Assembly: GCA_004297775.1 (NCBI GenBank) | Contig: SCUE01000037.1 | Coordinates: 1 to 64,000 of the forward strand | DNA from: Chloroflexota bacterium | GTDB lineage: Bacteria > Chloroflexota > UBA6077 > FW602-bin22 | DNA: 64,000 nt | Reading direction: 5' to 3' | Shown here: positions 43,794 through 51,842 of the stretch, in pieces | Layout: every line of letters begins with the position of its first letter | Numbering within the stretch: the stretch's first letter is position 1 | Notes under the pieces: generated by a model | The model's input: the letters and a program-made list of their open reading frames with translations, nothing else | The model's database searches: none | What the model was told of the DNA's origin: nothing | Program-made: the position numbers and the translations under genes

Positions 43794-43820
43794 TATTGAT
43801 CTGTCCATGGAACCGGGGTA

Positions 43821-44251
43821 GCTCCAACCTGCATGAGCCGATCCGGCGAGCGTACTGGGTGGCGCTCGACGAGGCGGCCGACCCGGCCGCCGCCGAGCGG
43901 CGGCGGTGCGACCTGGTCCAAGCGAGCTCCAGCGCCACTACCCGCGCGGCCGCATGCCTGGCCGAGGACCTGCCGGCGCTCTGCGTCCACCGCCGCTACG
44001 CCCGCCGGCTGCGCAAACGGCTGCGCTCCTCGAACCTGCTGGAGCGCTCGCTAGAGGAAGTGCGCCGCCGGACCAAGGTCATCGGCCGCTTCCCCGGCGA
44101 GACCAGCTGCCTCAGCCTCTGCTGGGCCGTGCTGGACCTGGTCGTCGGCGGCGCGCGGGGCCTCGGCCTCACCGACCTCGAACGCCACGAGCTGGCCGTC
44201 CTGCGCGCAGAGCGTGCGGCCATGCCAGCCCCAGACCGGATGATCGCTTAA
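43821..44251 (+). pseudogene. IS256-type transposase, right part
   Basis: From about 43826 the frame encodes LHEPIRRAYWVALDEAADP, then LAEDLPALCVHRRYARRLRKRL, SSNLLERSLEEVRRRTKVIGRFP (family: NxLERLNxEIKRRTRVVGIFP) and SCLSLCWAVL near the end, the C-terminal third of an IS256-type transposase. It is the continuation of 42007-42561, separated by the IS3 insertion. The third catalytic Glu region is in NLLERSLEEV. Confidence 0.82.
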
Positions 44252-44356
44252 GATGCGCCGTACCGCGGGACCGGAGACCCGTTCACTTTTCCAGCGCCAC
44301 CAGGGCGCGGCCGCCCGGCCGAGCAGTAGCACGCCACGTTGAGGGAGCCCGCTAGG

Positions 44357-44929
44357 TCAGCTCGGTCGGAGGGGGAAGCGTGCGCGGTAGAGTGTCCAGG
44401 CGGCCAGGAAGAAGCAATTTGTGACGCCACCCTCTGAGATAAGGCCTTCAATCTCCTGCTCGTCTAGCCAGGTGTGTGTGACGACCTCTCCGGCGTCGCC
44501 GGGCAGCGACTGCTCGGCGAGGTCTTCCGCCAAGTAGACGTGCATCATCGCGCTGGATCGACGGTTGTCCCCGAGGAACGACCCCAGCAAAGTGAGGCGT
44601 CCGGCGCGATAGCCGGCCTCTTCCATCAGCTCGCGATTCGCGGCCGCAGGCGGGTCTTCGGCGTCCTGGGAGCCGCCACCGGGGAACTGCATCAGGTAGG
44701 CGTCGGGCGGGTATGAGTATTCGCGCTGGGCGAGGATCTTGCCATCGGGACGGCGGCACACTAGCGTGATCCCGAACCCGGCGGCAGCGAATCGAATGTA
44801 CGTGCTGGGAGTCCCATCCTTGAGCAGGATGTCGTCCTCGATCACGGTCAGACGCGGATGAGACAACAGGACACGCGAGCCGGTCCTACGGAACACGGGG
44901 ATCTCCATGGACGAAGTGGTCCGCATCAT
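44357..44929 (-). CDS. Nudix hydrolase (ADP-ribose pyrophosphatase-like)
   Basis: A 190-residue protein with a perfect Nudix box GX5EX7REUXEEXGU: GGSQDAEDPPAAANRELMEEAGY. It begins MEIPVFRRTGSRVLLSHPRL (second possible start 44908) and has RREYSYPPDAYLMQFPGG-like sequence just before the box (AQREYSYPPDAYLMQFPGGG). Such enzymes cleave NDP-X substrates such as ADP-ribose. The longer upstream frame runs into the IS1182 end and is not real. It is a cargo gene between two insertion sequences. Confidence 0.88.
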   Translation of the reverse strand: MMRTTSSMEIPVFRRTGSRVLLSHPRLTVIEDDILLKDGTPSTYIRFAAAGFGITLVCRRPDGKILAQREYSYPPDAYLMQFPGGGSQDAEDPPAAANRELMEEAGYRAGRLTLLGSFLGDNRRSSAMMHVYLAEDLAEQSLPGDAGEVVTHTWLDEQEIEGLISEGGVTNCFFLAAWTLYRARFPLRPS

Positions 44930-44997
44930 AACGCGGGCGCGGCGCGCGGCCGGACGCGCTGCGTTTGACAAGCCGGTGTGGGTTCTCCCGCAGTTAT

Positions 44998-46768
44998 GAC
45001 ACTGGTGGCGAATTCGGCAGTCGGAGTGACCGGTGGGCCAGGCTAGTGTTATTGTCAAGCAACGAAAGTTTGGAGGGACCCAATGTCGTTGCATCCATCA
45101 TCCGTCGAGCTGGTGCCGGGGGACACCGCGCGCGTCGCCCGGGCCGCGTTCCCGGCCGGTAACCTCTACCTGCGAATGCGAGATGAGGTTGGTCCGCTGT
45201 TCGCCGACGACGACTTCGTGGACCTGTTCGCGACGCGCGGCCGACCGGCCGACCGGCCGAGGCGCCGTGGCGGCTCGCGCTCGTCACCGTCTTTCAGTTC
45301 GTCGAAAACCTGTCCGACCGGCACGCCGCCGATGCGGTCCGCGCCCGGATCGATTGGAAGTACGCCTTGTCGCTGCCGCTCGACGACACCGGTTTCGACC
45401 ACACCGTCCTGAGCGAGTTCCGCGGCCGGTTGGTCGACGGCGAGACCGCCCACGTGCTGCTCGACCGGCTGGTGGACCGGCTCCGTGATCGCGGGCTGCT
45501 GCGGGCACGTGCCCGGCAGCGAACCGACTCGACGCACGTGCTGGCAGCGGTCCGGGCGTTGAGTCGGCTGGAGCTGGTGCGGGAAACGATGCGCCACGCG
45601 CTGGACACCCTCGCGGAGCTCGCCGCCGAGTGGCTCCATCCGCGTGCTCAATCGGCCTGGGTGGCACGATACCATGGCCGCAGCGACGAGTTCCGACTGC
45701 CGGCTGGCCAGGAGACACGGCGGACGCTCGCCGAGGCGATCGGGGCTGACGGCAGCGAGTTGCTCGCGGCGGTCTACGCGCCTGATGCCCCATCGTGGCT
45801 GCGGCACATCCCGGCGGTCCAGATCCTGCGGCGCGTGTGGCTTCAGAACTACGTGACGCGGTCCGACGAACTGCGGTGGCGGACCGACGAGGATGGCATA
45901 CCGAAGACGGCGCGGTTCGTCAGTTCGCCCGTCGACGCAGACGTTCGGCTCGGTCGGAAGCGCGCGACGGCCTGGGTCGGCTACAAGGGGCACTCGACCG
46001 AGACGTGCGACGACGACACGCCGAACGTGATCACCCACGTCGCCACGACTCCCGCTTGCATCGCCGATGGTGCGGTCACCCCGTGGATCCACCGCGACCT
46101 CGACGCCCAGAATCTCTTGCCGCAAATCCACCTGGTCGACACCGGGTACCTCGATTCCGAGTTGCTCGTGGTGAGCCGGCGCGACTACGCGGTCGAGTTG
46201 CTCGGGCCGACCCGGCGCGGACGACGGTGGCGGGAGCGCGCGGCGAAGGGCTTCGGGGTGGACCAGTTCGCCATCGACTGGGAACGCCGCCTCGCCACTT
46301 GCCCCGAGGGGCACCACAGCGTCGAATGGCGCCCACGGGTCGACGCCCGCGGCAACGCTGGTGTCTACGTTCGCTTCTCCCTCGCCGACTGCCGGGCCTG
46401 CCCCAGTCGCGCAGCCTGCGTCGACTCGTCGGCGACCTACCCGCGGCGATCCATCGCCATTCGGCCGCGACTGGAATACGAAGCGCTCCAGGAACGGCGT
46501 GCGTTCGAGGAGAGTTCAGACTACGCCGTCGAGTTCACCCGCCGCGCCGGGATCGAGAGCACGATCTCTCAGGGCGTTCGCCGCTGCGGCCTGCGCCGGT
46601 CGCGCTACGTCGGGCTCCCGAAAACCCACTTGGGCCACGTCGCCACGGCGGCTGCTCTCAACTTCGTGCGCATGGCCGAGTGGCTCGCCGAGATACCGCG
46701 CGCTCCGACCAGACGATCGCGCTTCACGGTCCTGATGGCCCCGTCGTGACGAATTCGCCACCAGTGTC
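44998..46768 (+). mobile_element. IS1182-family insertion sequence, probably inactive
   Basis: A 1771-bp element bounded by perfect 19-bp inverted repeats GACACTGGTGGCGAATTCG (44998-45016, and its complement at 46750-46768). The 6-bp AGTTAT flanks both sides (44992-44997 and 46769-46774), a likely target duplication. The single transposase gene carries a frameshift. Confidence 0.9.
45083..46749 (+). pseudogene. IS1182 transposase, frameshifted by an 8-bp duplication
   Basis: The N-terminal part (MSLHPSSVELVPGDTARVARAA and PLFADDDFVDLFATRGRPA) is in one frame, the rest in another. The break is at a tandem octamer CCGACCGG at 45241-45248 and 45249-45256. Removing one octamer gives RGRPAEAPWRLALVTVFQF, exactly the family pattern, and joins both parts. 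Downstream DDE-type regions DSTHVLAAVR, LVDTGYLDSELL and ESTISQGVRRCGLRRSRYVG are intact. The gene looks recently inactivated. Confidence 0.9.
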
Positions 46769-46835
46769 AGTTATTGTGAAGTTATGGTCGAGGGGCGTAG
46801 GGTGAACGGAGCGATCCTGATTTGAGGAGCGATCC

Positions 46836-47048
46836 GTGCTGCCGATTGATCTGAAGCCGTTTCTGGCGATCCGTCGAATGACTCTCGAAGGGTCGACGGT
46901 TGTTCTGGAGGCCAGCAGTGTCGCCCCGGACGGGCGCTGCCCCGACTGTGGGACGGTGGCGAGCCGGGTCCACGGACGATTCGTGCGCCGGCCGGTCGAC
47001 CTACCGTGGCGCGGATGCACGGTGCGACTGGCGATCGCGGTCACGAGA
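46836..47048 (+). pseudogene. ISL3-family transposase, N-terminal fragment
   Basis: MLPIDLKPFLAIRRMTLEGST is followed by the zinc-ribbon GRCPDCGTVASRVHGRFVRRPVDLPWRG, the classic N-terminal region of ISL3 transposases. After about 70 residues the similarity stops at 47048, where a repeated segment found also at 52768 begins. The catalytic core is missing, so this is a truncated remnant. Confidence 0.8.
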
Positions 47049-47139
47049 CAGGGGACAGAGAGCAAGGGACCATCTTGGCCGAACTGGGCGGCGTCGGCCG
47101 TTTAGTGAGTTTGCGTGCCGGTGTCCCCTTGCTCTCTGT
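47042..47139. repeat. Inverted-repeat segment related to a 30-bp repeat at 52768
   Basis: A 30-base sequence starting CACGAGACAGGGGACAGAG (47042-47071) recurs with one mismatch at 52768-52797. Within it, ACAGAGAGCAAGGG (47055-47068) pairs with its perfect inverse CCCTTGCTCTCTGT at 47126-47139, leaving a 57-base interior. It is a MITE/REP-like palindromic unit that lies directly before the second tRNA 3' repeat. Confidence 0.7.
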
Positions 47140-47146
47140 GATCTAA

Positions 47147-47193
47147 GGACTCATAAGCCCTTGGTCGTGGGTCCGACTCCCACCCCTGCCACC
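47147..47193. repeat. att-like repeat copy 2 (tRNA 3' fragment)
   Basis: All 47 bases from GGACTCATAAGCCC to CTGCCACC are identical to tRNA positions 40306-40352. The 5' half of the tRNA is missing, so this is not a functional tRNA. It marks the junction of an integrated segment; bases after it (TTCAATCTC) differ from those after copies 1 and 3, but resemble those after the degenerate copy at 59651. Confidence 0.85.
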
Positions 47194-47502
47194 TTCAATC
47201 TCAGAAACAGTCAGTCCCTTGGTTTTTCCGGTCTCGACCGGATGCGTCGAGACCAGTCGATTGCCCATCGGTGGACCAAAGAAAAGTCCCCAACCCACCG
47301 AGTAGATCGGGCCCACCAACTCGTGCTTGACGGTCCAAGCTACCTTACCCAGCTCGCACCGAACCATCGGGAAGGTGTCCACCGAGACGTAAACTACGGT
47401 CGTCGCACGGGGCCAATCGATGACTATTGGTCGTGGCGATCACGGCCCATTGCTTATGGCTTATGGCGATCTCCCGGTCGGCGGAGGCCGACGCCAAAGT
47501 AG
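47194..47502. other. Stretch without intact gene; short IstB-like remnant
   Basis: No convincing gene. Positions 47311-47343 read AHQLVLDGPSY on the + strand, the same IstB C-terminal motif as in the remnant at 49760-50110 (HQLVLDGPS there), so a scrap of IS21-type sequence is present. The rest shows no recognisable feature. A GGCGGAGG sequence at 47480-47487 may be the ribosome-binding site of the next gene. Confidence 0.5.
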
Positions 47503-49053
47503 GTGCGGATGACGGACGAAGTTGAGGACATCGCGCTGTTCCACCCGTCGCCGTGGCGGATCGACGGCGAGGTCCGGATCGGATCCGTCAGGCTGCCGCC
47601 AGAGGTGGTCACGGAAACGCTCGTGTACCGCTACGAGGAAGGGCCAATCATTCGCCGCTCCGCGACCGTTCAGGTTGATTTGCGCGACTGGTCGCGCGTA
47701 CCGGCCTGGGATCAGCGCGCGGAAGTCGTGCTCTCGCGCAGCGGTGATCGCGTTTTCACGGGCATGGTTGAGAGGGCGGAGTTTCTGAGTGAGGATCGGA
47801 TGCTGCTCACCTTGCACGACAGCACGCGTTATTGGGAGCACGTGCGCCTCGGAACGGCGGTCGCTATCGGACTGACGACGCGCGAGTTGATGCAGATCTT
47901 GCTCAGGTTTCTTGGGCGCGAGTCCGACCAAATCGTCGGCCTTGACGTCGAACGGCGCCAACGTCCATTCGTGTTCGCGGTGCCGATCGACAACGCACTG
48001 TGGACGCTTCCCGAGCCAGCACCCCGCCTCTACCGGATCGGCGACCTCTTCATCGTCGCTCACGATGACAGCCAGTTCCTCGGATTGAACGACATACTGG
48101 CTCCGGACGGCCAGCGCTTCGCGGACGCGTACCCCGTTTGGAAGAACGACACTCCACGCATTGTGGGCGCTGTCGTGGCCGAAGGGTTCTTCGAGGCCCG
48201 GATCGCCGCCCTCCGGCGCGCACGAGTCGCTCTCGACATCGTCAGCGCGGGCATCCGCCTCACGCAGTCGAAGATCGAGGACGATCACTCGGCCGCCTTT
48301 CCGGGCTGGGACTTCGGCTTCTGGCGGGCGCGCCCGCGGCTGTCTGAATGGATGTACTTGCGGGACGAAGCCTGCAAGACGCCCAAAGTCTTGGTGATGC
48401 AACCCCACTTCGACCCGCTTGGCGCTCCGTTTGACCTGGCCGAAGCCGAGCGGTTGAACGTGACCACCGCACTGCTGGGTCCGGTCGCAGCGGTTGGCGG
48501 CCTACGGCCCAAGGACCTGACGCCGCTACCCCAGGCAGTCCGCGAACTACTTGAGACGTGCGAGCGAGTGGTGCACTGGTTGTCTATCGCGCGCGCTGAG
48601 ACGGTGCCGCGCGACGAGCTGCTCGCATGTTGGTTCGCGCTGGAGACACTCGTCGGTACCGAATCGTACCCGAACCTTTTCAGTGAGCCTAACAATACGC
48701 CGATCATCGGGGCGATCCAGCAGTTCCTTCAGGACCTCGAGATTCCCGTCGACGCAACCCTGACGAAGGACTTCCTATCCAACAAGCTACTCCGCGGCGA
48801 CCCGATCTTCCTAGATCGCGTGCGGATATTCGCCCAGCGAAATGGCGTCGGACTTCGTGCCGACGAGGAGCGTCTGCTTAGGTCCATCAATCGTCGGCGC
48901 GGCGGCTTCGTGCATGGCGCCGCGCGTGCAGAGCCAACTGCGGTCGAACTCGCGGAACTCGAGCACATCGTCGAAAAGCTGTTCTTCGCGAAGCTGAGTC
49001 GCCTCGGACCGGAGGCCGACGCACCCCTGTTCCCTGGGCTCGACCCGCGATGA
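47503..49053 (+). CDS. HEPN-domain protein with beta-rich N-terminal domain, possible defence gene
   Basis: A 516-residue protein (GTG 47503; ATG 47509 is close). The N-terminal about 120 residues are beta-rich: SATVQVDLRDWSRVPAWDQR, VFTGMVERAEFL and LTLHDSTRYWEHVRLG, a pattern like phage baseplate-hub domains. The C-terminal region (about 370-510) resembles Apea-like HEPN domains: ARAETVPRDELLACWFALETLV and RRGGFVHG with an R-x4-H motif (R464, H469), typical of HEPN RNases. An anti-phage role is inferred from this and from the mobile setting. No named family is certain. Confidence 0.6.
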   Translation: MRMTDEVEDIALFHPSPWRIDGEVRIGSVRLPPEVVTETLVYRYEEGPIIRRSATVQVDLRDWSRVPAWDQRAEVVLSRSGDRVFTGMVERAEFLSEDRMLLTLHDSTRYWEHVRLGTAVAIGLTTRELMQILLRFLGRESDQIVGLDVERRQRPFVFAVPIDNALWTLPEPAPRLYRIGDLFIVAHDDSQFLGLNDILAPDGQRFADAYPVWKNDTPRIVGAVVAEGFFEARIAALRRARVALDIVSAGIRLTQSKIEDDHSAAFPGWDFGFWRARPRLSEWMYLRDEACKTPKVLVMQPHFDPLGAPFDLAEAERLNVTTALLGPVAAVGGLRPKDLTPLPQAVRELLETCERVVHWLSIARAETVPRDELLACWFALETLVGTESYPNLFSEPNNTPIIGAIQQFLQDLEIPVDATLTKDFLSNKLLRGDPIFLDRVRIFAQRNGVGLRADEERLLRSINRRRGGFVHGAARAEPTAVELAELEHIVEKLFFAKLSRLGPEADAPLFPGLDPR

Positions 49054-49089
49054 CGAGCCGCAGGCTGACTCTGTCAATGGCATGTCGAA

Positions 49090-49700
49090 ATGATCGCGCG
49101 CCAGGAGCAGCGGGCAGGCGAGGAACTCTTCGTCGACTTCCCTGCCAGACGGTGCCCATCGTCGAACTGCGGACTCGCGAGATCTTTGCACAACCTGCAG
49201 TCCGCCCTCGATCACCTCGTTTGGCGCCCCTCCGAGGACCACAGCGGACCCAACGACGCCGACACCGCGACGCAGTTCCCGATCTTCTGGACCGGGAACG
49301 GTTACCAGCCGCACGGCATCAACCGGATCAGGCGCGTCGGTCCGGGCGCGGCAGTAGTCATCGGTCTTCTGCAACCGTTTCACGAGCAAGAGCCGCGCGG
49401 GCACTCCCTGTTGTTCGTCCGGAAACGCGACAACGGAGACAAGCACCGAGCGTTAGCCATCACTGCCGGCGCGGCCACGGCTACGCTCACTGCATCCACC
49501 ACCCGAATGGCGCACGCGGCGCGTTCCATCTGACAATCAGCACGGAAGACATCGCAGACGGTCGCGAATTCGCGACACTCACCATCGATCCGCCGGAGCC
49601 GCAAGTCCGCGTGGACGCGCGCTTCGAAGTCGAGGTCGCGTTGACCGTTCCACCGTGCCGCCCACCGAACCCCGGCTGTACATCGTCTCGTTCTTGGGAT
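49090..49700 (+). pseudogene. Unknown conserved protein, frameshifted
   Basis: The frame from 49090 encodes LHNLQSALDHLVWRPSEDH, the segment TQFPIFWTGNGYQ and LLQPFHEQEPRGHSLLFVRK followed by NGDKHRALAIT, a pattern I know from small uncharacterised actinobacterial and chloroflexal proteins. The expected C-terminal part (ISTEDIADGREFATLTID to RFEVEVALTV) continues in a different frame from about 49530. A single indel therefore seems to have broken the gene. No function is known to me. Confidence 0.55.
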
Positions 49701-49759
49701 TCTTGGCCGACTGCGTAGACGGGGTGATCCTCCGGGTGTTTGGGTGCGAGCTTGGCGCG

Positions 49760-50110
49760 TTAGCTGGGACCGTCGAGGACGAGTTGATGCGCGCCGTTCG
49801 CCAGACGATCCAAGGGGCTATTGCCGAGGATCGGGTCGTCCCAGAGATCGAGCCATTCGTCGACGGCGCGGTTGGAGGTCACGACGAAGCTCGACCGACG
49901 GTTGCGTTCGATGATGAGTTCGTAGAGATCGCTGGACTGCTGAGCGGTGAGACGATGGAGGCCGAAGTCATCGACGATGAGCAGGTCGGGAGTGAGGTAG
50001 GCGCGGAAGGTCTTGGCGAGCGTATGGTCGGCGCGGGCCTGACTGAGATCGCGTAAGAGCGCATCGGCACGGGTGAAGAGCACGCTGTGGCCCGCGCACA
50101 CACAGGCAGG
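49760..50110 (-). pseudogene. IS21-family IstB fragment 2
   Basis: Minus-strand reading GHSVLFTRADALLRDLSQARAD, the Walker B DLLIVDDFGLHRL, SSFVVTSNRAVDEWLDLWDD and HQLVLDGPS is the C-terminal two thirds of an IstB helper ATPase. The Walker A part is missing and the normal end (after GPSY) is cut by a TAA. The transposase IstA is absent. This is a different fragment from the one at 41719. Confidence 0.82.
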
Positions 50111-50248
50111 GCTCGTTGCTCGCTTGCGCGCGGGTTTTCGGCCAGAGCAAAGAACTGCTTGGTTCACTTACTCGCGGCGCGGCGCAACCGCTGGATCTGG
50201 GCGACTACTTCCCATTTCGCGACCGCCAGGACGATACGGCGCGACAGC

Positions 50249-50467
50249 ATGCTCGATGAAGCGGCCCTGTGCTATCACGTCACCGCGGGGCTAACTGGGC
50301 GATTGTTCGAGGAGGCCATCGTGGACGTCGACTTCGGCGATCCACCTCTGCCAACGCCGGAGGTTCTGCGCGATCAGTGGGCCGCCGATCGCCGGCGGTT
50401 TTCGGCATCGTCTTGGCCGCCTCGCGTGAAGAACCGTGCGGGACGCGGTAGAACATCTGAGTCCTAG
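50249..50467 (+). pseudogene. AbiEii/AbiGii nucleotidyltransferase-like fragment
   Basis: The frame encodes MLDEAALCYHVTAGLTGRLFEEA followed by IVDVDFGDPPLPTPEVLRDQW. This resembles the middle of AbiEii-type toxins (pattern: L.GR.FE...VDVGFGDP......E.L), which are nucleotidyltransferases of abortive-infection systems. The conserved catalytic start and the following EKLHAYTR segment are missing or frameshifted. The call rests on a short match. Confidence 0.4.
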
Positions 50468-50479
50468 AGCATAGGTGCT

Positions 50480-50857
50480 ATGCTTCCGCCCGTGCGGTGG
50501 GCCGTCGAGCGGACTGAGATCGTCGCCGCATGGTGGCGCGGCCTCGACGCCGGCCAGCAGGAGGCGCTGACCGCCGCCCTCCTGCTCATCCAGGAGCGCG
50601 GCCCGGCGCTCGGGCGGCCATTGGTCGACACGTTGATCGGATCGCGCCTGCCGAACCTGAAGGAGCTACGAGTCAGCGCCGAGGGTCGACGGTTGCGTGT
50701 GCTGTTCGCGTTCGACCCGCGCCGGGTCGCCGTGCTGCTGGTCGGCGGCGACAAGACCGGCGCATGGCGCTCGTGGTACCAGGCGGCGATTCCCGAGGCC
50801 GAAGCGCTCTATGCAGCGCACCTGGCCGACCTGAAACGAAAGGAGCAGAGGCCATGA
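50480..50857 (+). CDS. higB: HigB/RelE-type toxin
   Basis: A 125-residue protein of the HigB-like (Gp49/RelE superfamily) type. Characteristic segments: ALLLIQERGPALGRPLVDTL, GSRLPNLKELRVSAEGRRLRVLFAFDPRRVAVLLVGGDK and WYQAAIPEAEALYAAHL. Such toxins cleave ribosome-bound mRNA. ATG 50480; the stop overlaps the next gene's ATG by four bases, and the toxin-first order is typical of higBA. Confidence 0.88.
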   Translation: MLPPVRWAVERTEIVAAWWRGLDAGQQEALTAALLLIQERGPALGRPLVDTLIGSRLPNLKELRVSAEGRRLRVLFAFDPRRVAVLLVGGDKTGAWRSWYQAAIPEAEALYAAHLADLKRKEQRP

Positions 50858-51195
50858 CGACAACGAAGCCAATCGAAGACCTGATCGGCCCGGTGCTGGC
50901 GGACCCAGCCCGCCGGGCTCGGGTCGAGGTGCACAAGGCGGGGCTCGTGCGGCGACTCGCACTAGCCGAGGTGCGCCGGACGCGCCAGTTGACCCAGGAG
51001 CAGATCGCAGCCGCGATGGGCAGACCGCAGACCTCGGTCTCGCGGCTCGAACGGCAGGGCGACCTGTACGTCTCGACGCTGCGCGACTACGTCGAGGCCA
51101 TGGGCGCGGAGCTCGAGGTCGCCGCGGTGTTCCCGGACGGCAGCCGCGTGCCGATCGCCGCGGGCGCCGGCGGCGCCACTTCCGAAACCTCGTAA
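50854..51195 (+). CDS. higA: XRE-family antitoxin (HigA-like)
   Basis: A 113-residue protein with an XRE helix-turn-helix: VRRTRQLTQEQIAAAMGRPQTSVSRLERQGDLYVSTLRDYVEAMG. The pattern is the usual antitoxin partner of the Gp49/HigB toxins. ATG 50854 overlaps the toxin stop. The rest of the protein is an ordinary N-terminal helical region and a short C-terminal tail. It probably represses its own promoter. Confidence 0.88.
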   Translation: MTTTKPIEDLIGPVLADPARRARVEVHKAGLVRRLALAEVRRTRQLTQEQIAAAMGRPQTSVSRLERQGDLYVSTLRDYVEAMGAELEVAAVFPDGSRVPIAAGAGGATSETS

Positions 51196-51369
51196 AGTTC
51201 GACGTGCTCCGCGCACGCTGGACGGCCGGCTGTCGGCAGCGAATGACAGGGAGGGGCAAACGAACGTCGCCGAGGCTTACGGCCAAGGGACTCTCACGGG
51301 GGATCGGACGAAGCCCCCACTCCCACCAAGTTGGGAACCCTGAAGTCCCTGGCTCCTACGAGCTAGAGT
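51196..51369. other. Non-coding gap before the third tRNA repeat
   Basis: No gene, inverted repeat or obvious promoter is seen in this 174-base stretch. It separates the HigBA-type pair from the third tRNA 3' repeat and carries a GGGGGATCGG-like GC-rich tract without clear structure. Confidence 0.6.
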
Positions 51370-51411
51370 CTCATAAGCCCTTGGTCGTGGGTCCGACTCC
51401 CACCCCTGCCA
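51370..51411. repeat. att-like repeat copy 3 (tRNA 3' fragment)
   Basis: 42 bases from CTCATAAGCCCTTGG to CCCTGCCA match tRNA positions 40309-40350 exactly. Unlike copy 2, the similarity continues past the tRNA end: GCACGTTTTCCAGTTCAG here versus CCACGTTTTCCAGTTCAA there, and on into the DUF433 gene. Thus this is a second copy of the tRNA/left-end junction of the element. Confidence 0.88.
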
Positions 51412-51539
51412 GCACGTTTTCCAGTTCAGATCCGCACCGAACCGGTCGTCTGGCGCGCCCGCGTGGGCGCGAATGTAGCAGCCGACATAGCAACCCGGAT
51501 TCGGTGACCGGCCGGGAAGTCGCGTGTTAGGATGACGCC

Positions 51540-51842
51540 ATGGCCACCAGCAAGACGAAGCTCGACGACGAGCGGCTGATCGCCGAGCACGTCGAGCTCG
51601 ATTCCGGACGTCGCGGCTTCGGTGACGCGCGACTCCGCGGGTCGAAGGTGCCCGTGTGGGCGATCGTCGGCTACCTCCGCGCCGTCACTGATCCCGTACA
51701 GACGGCGAAGGAATACAACATCCCCATCGACGAAGTGCGGGCGGCGCAGGCGTACTATCGGAAGTACGACCGCGAGATCGACGACCGCCTCCGGCGAACG
51801 GGGACGGCCGGGCTCGGTGGCGGACCTCTACCTCGACCATAA
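51540..51842 (+). CDS. DUF433-type antitoxin, copy 2
   Basis: A 100-residue homologue of the protein at 40479. It has an identical start MATSKTKL and EHVE, and the same core: VPVWAIVGYLRAVTDPVQTAKEYNIPIDEVRAAQAYYRKY. The 129 bases before the ATG are about three-quarters identical to those before copy 1, with CGCGTGTTAGGATGACGCC fully conserved. The last 26 bases overlap the toxin start. It is the second copy of the module. Confidence 0.82.
   Translation: MATSKTKLDDERLIAEHVELDSGRRGFGDARLRGSKVPVWAIVGYLRAVTDPVQTAKEYNIPIDEVRAAQAYYRKYDREIDDRLRRTGTAGLGGGPLPRP

Larger units (their letters stand above)
42562..43820 (+). mobile_element. IS3-family insertion sequence, complete
   Basis: An about 1.26-kb element with orfA and orfB and imperfect terminal inverted repeats: left TGACCCGGTTTCGTGGACA and right (reverse complement) TACCCCGGTTCCATGGACA, 15 of 19 matching. 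It splits the IS256-type transposase gene at 42561/43821. I could not settle a target duplication. Confidence 0.85.

Noticed and set aside
45241..45256. Programmed translational frameshift in the IS1182 transposase
   Set aside because: IS1182 transposases are single-frame, and an exact 8-bp tandem duplication explains the shift better than a slippery heptamer, which is absent.
47147..47193. A second complete tRNA gene
   Set aside because: Only the 3' half is present; no D-arm or 5' acceptor strand precedes it. The same applies to 51370 and 59651.
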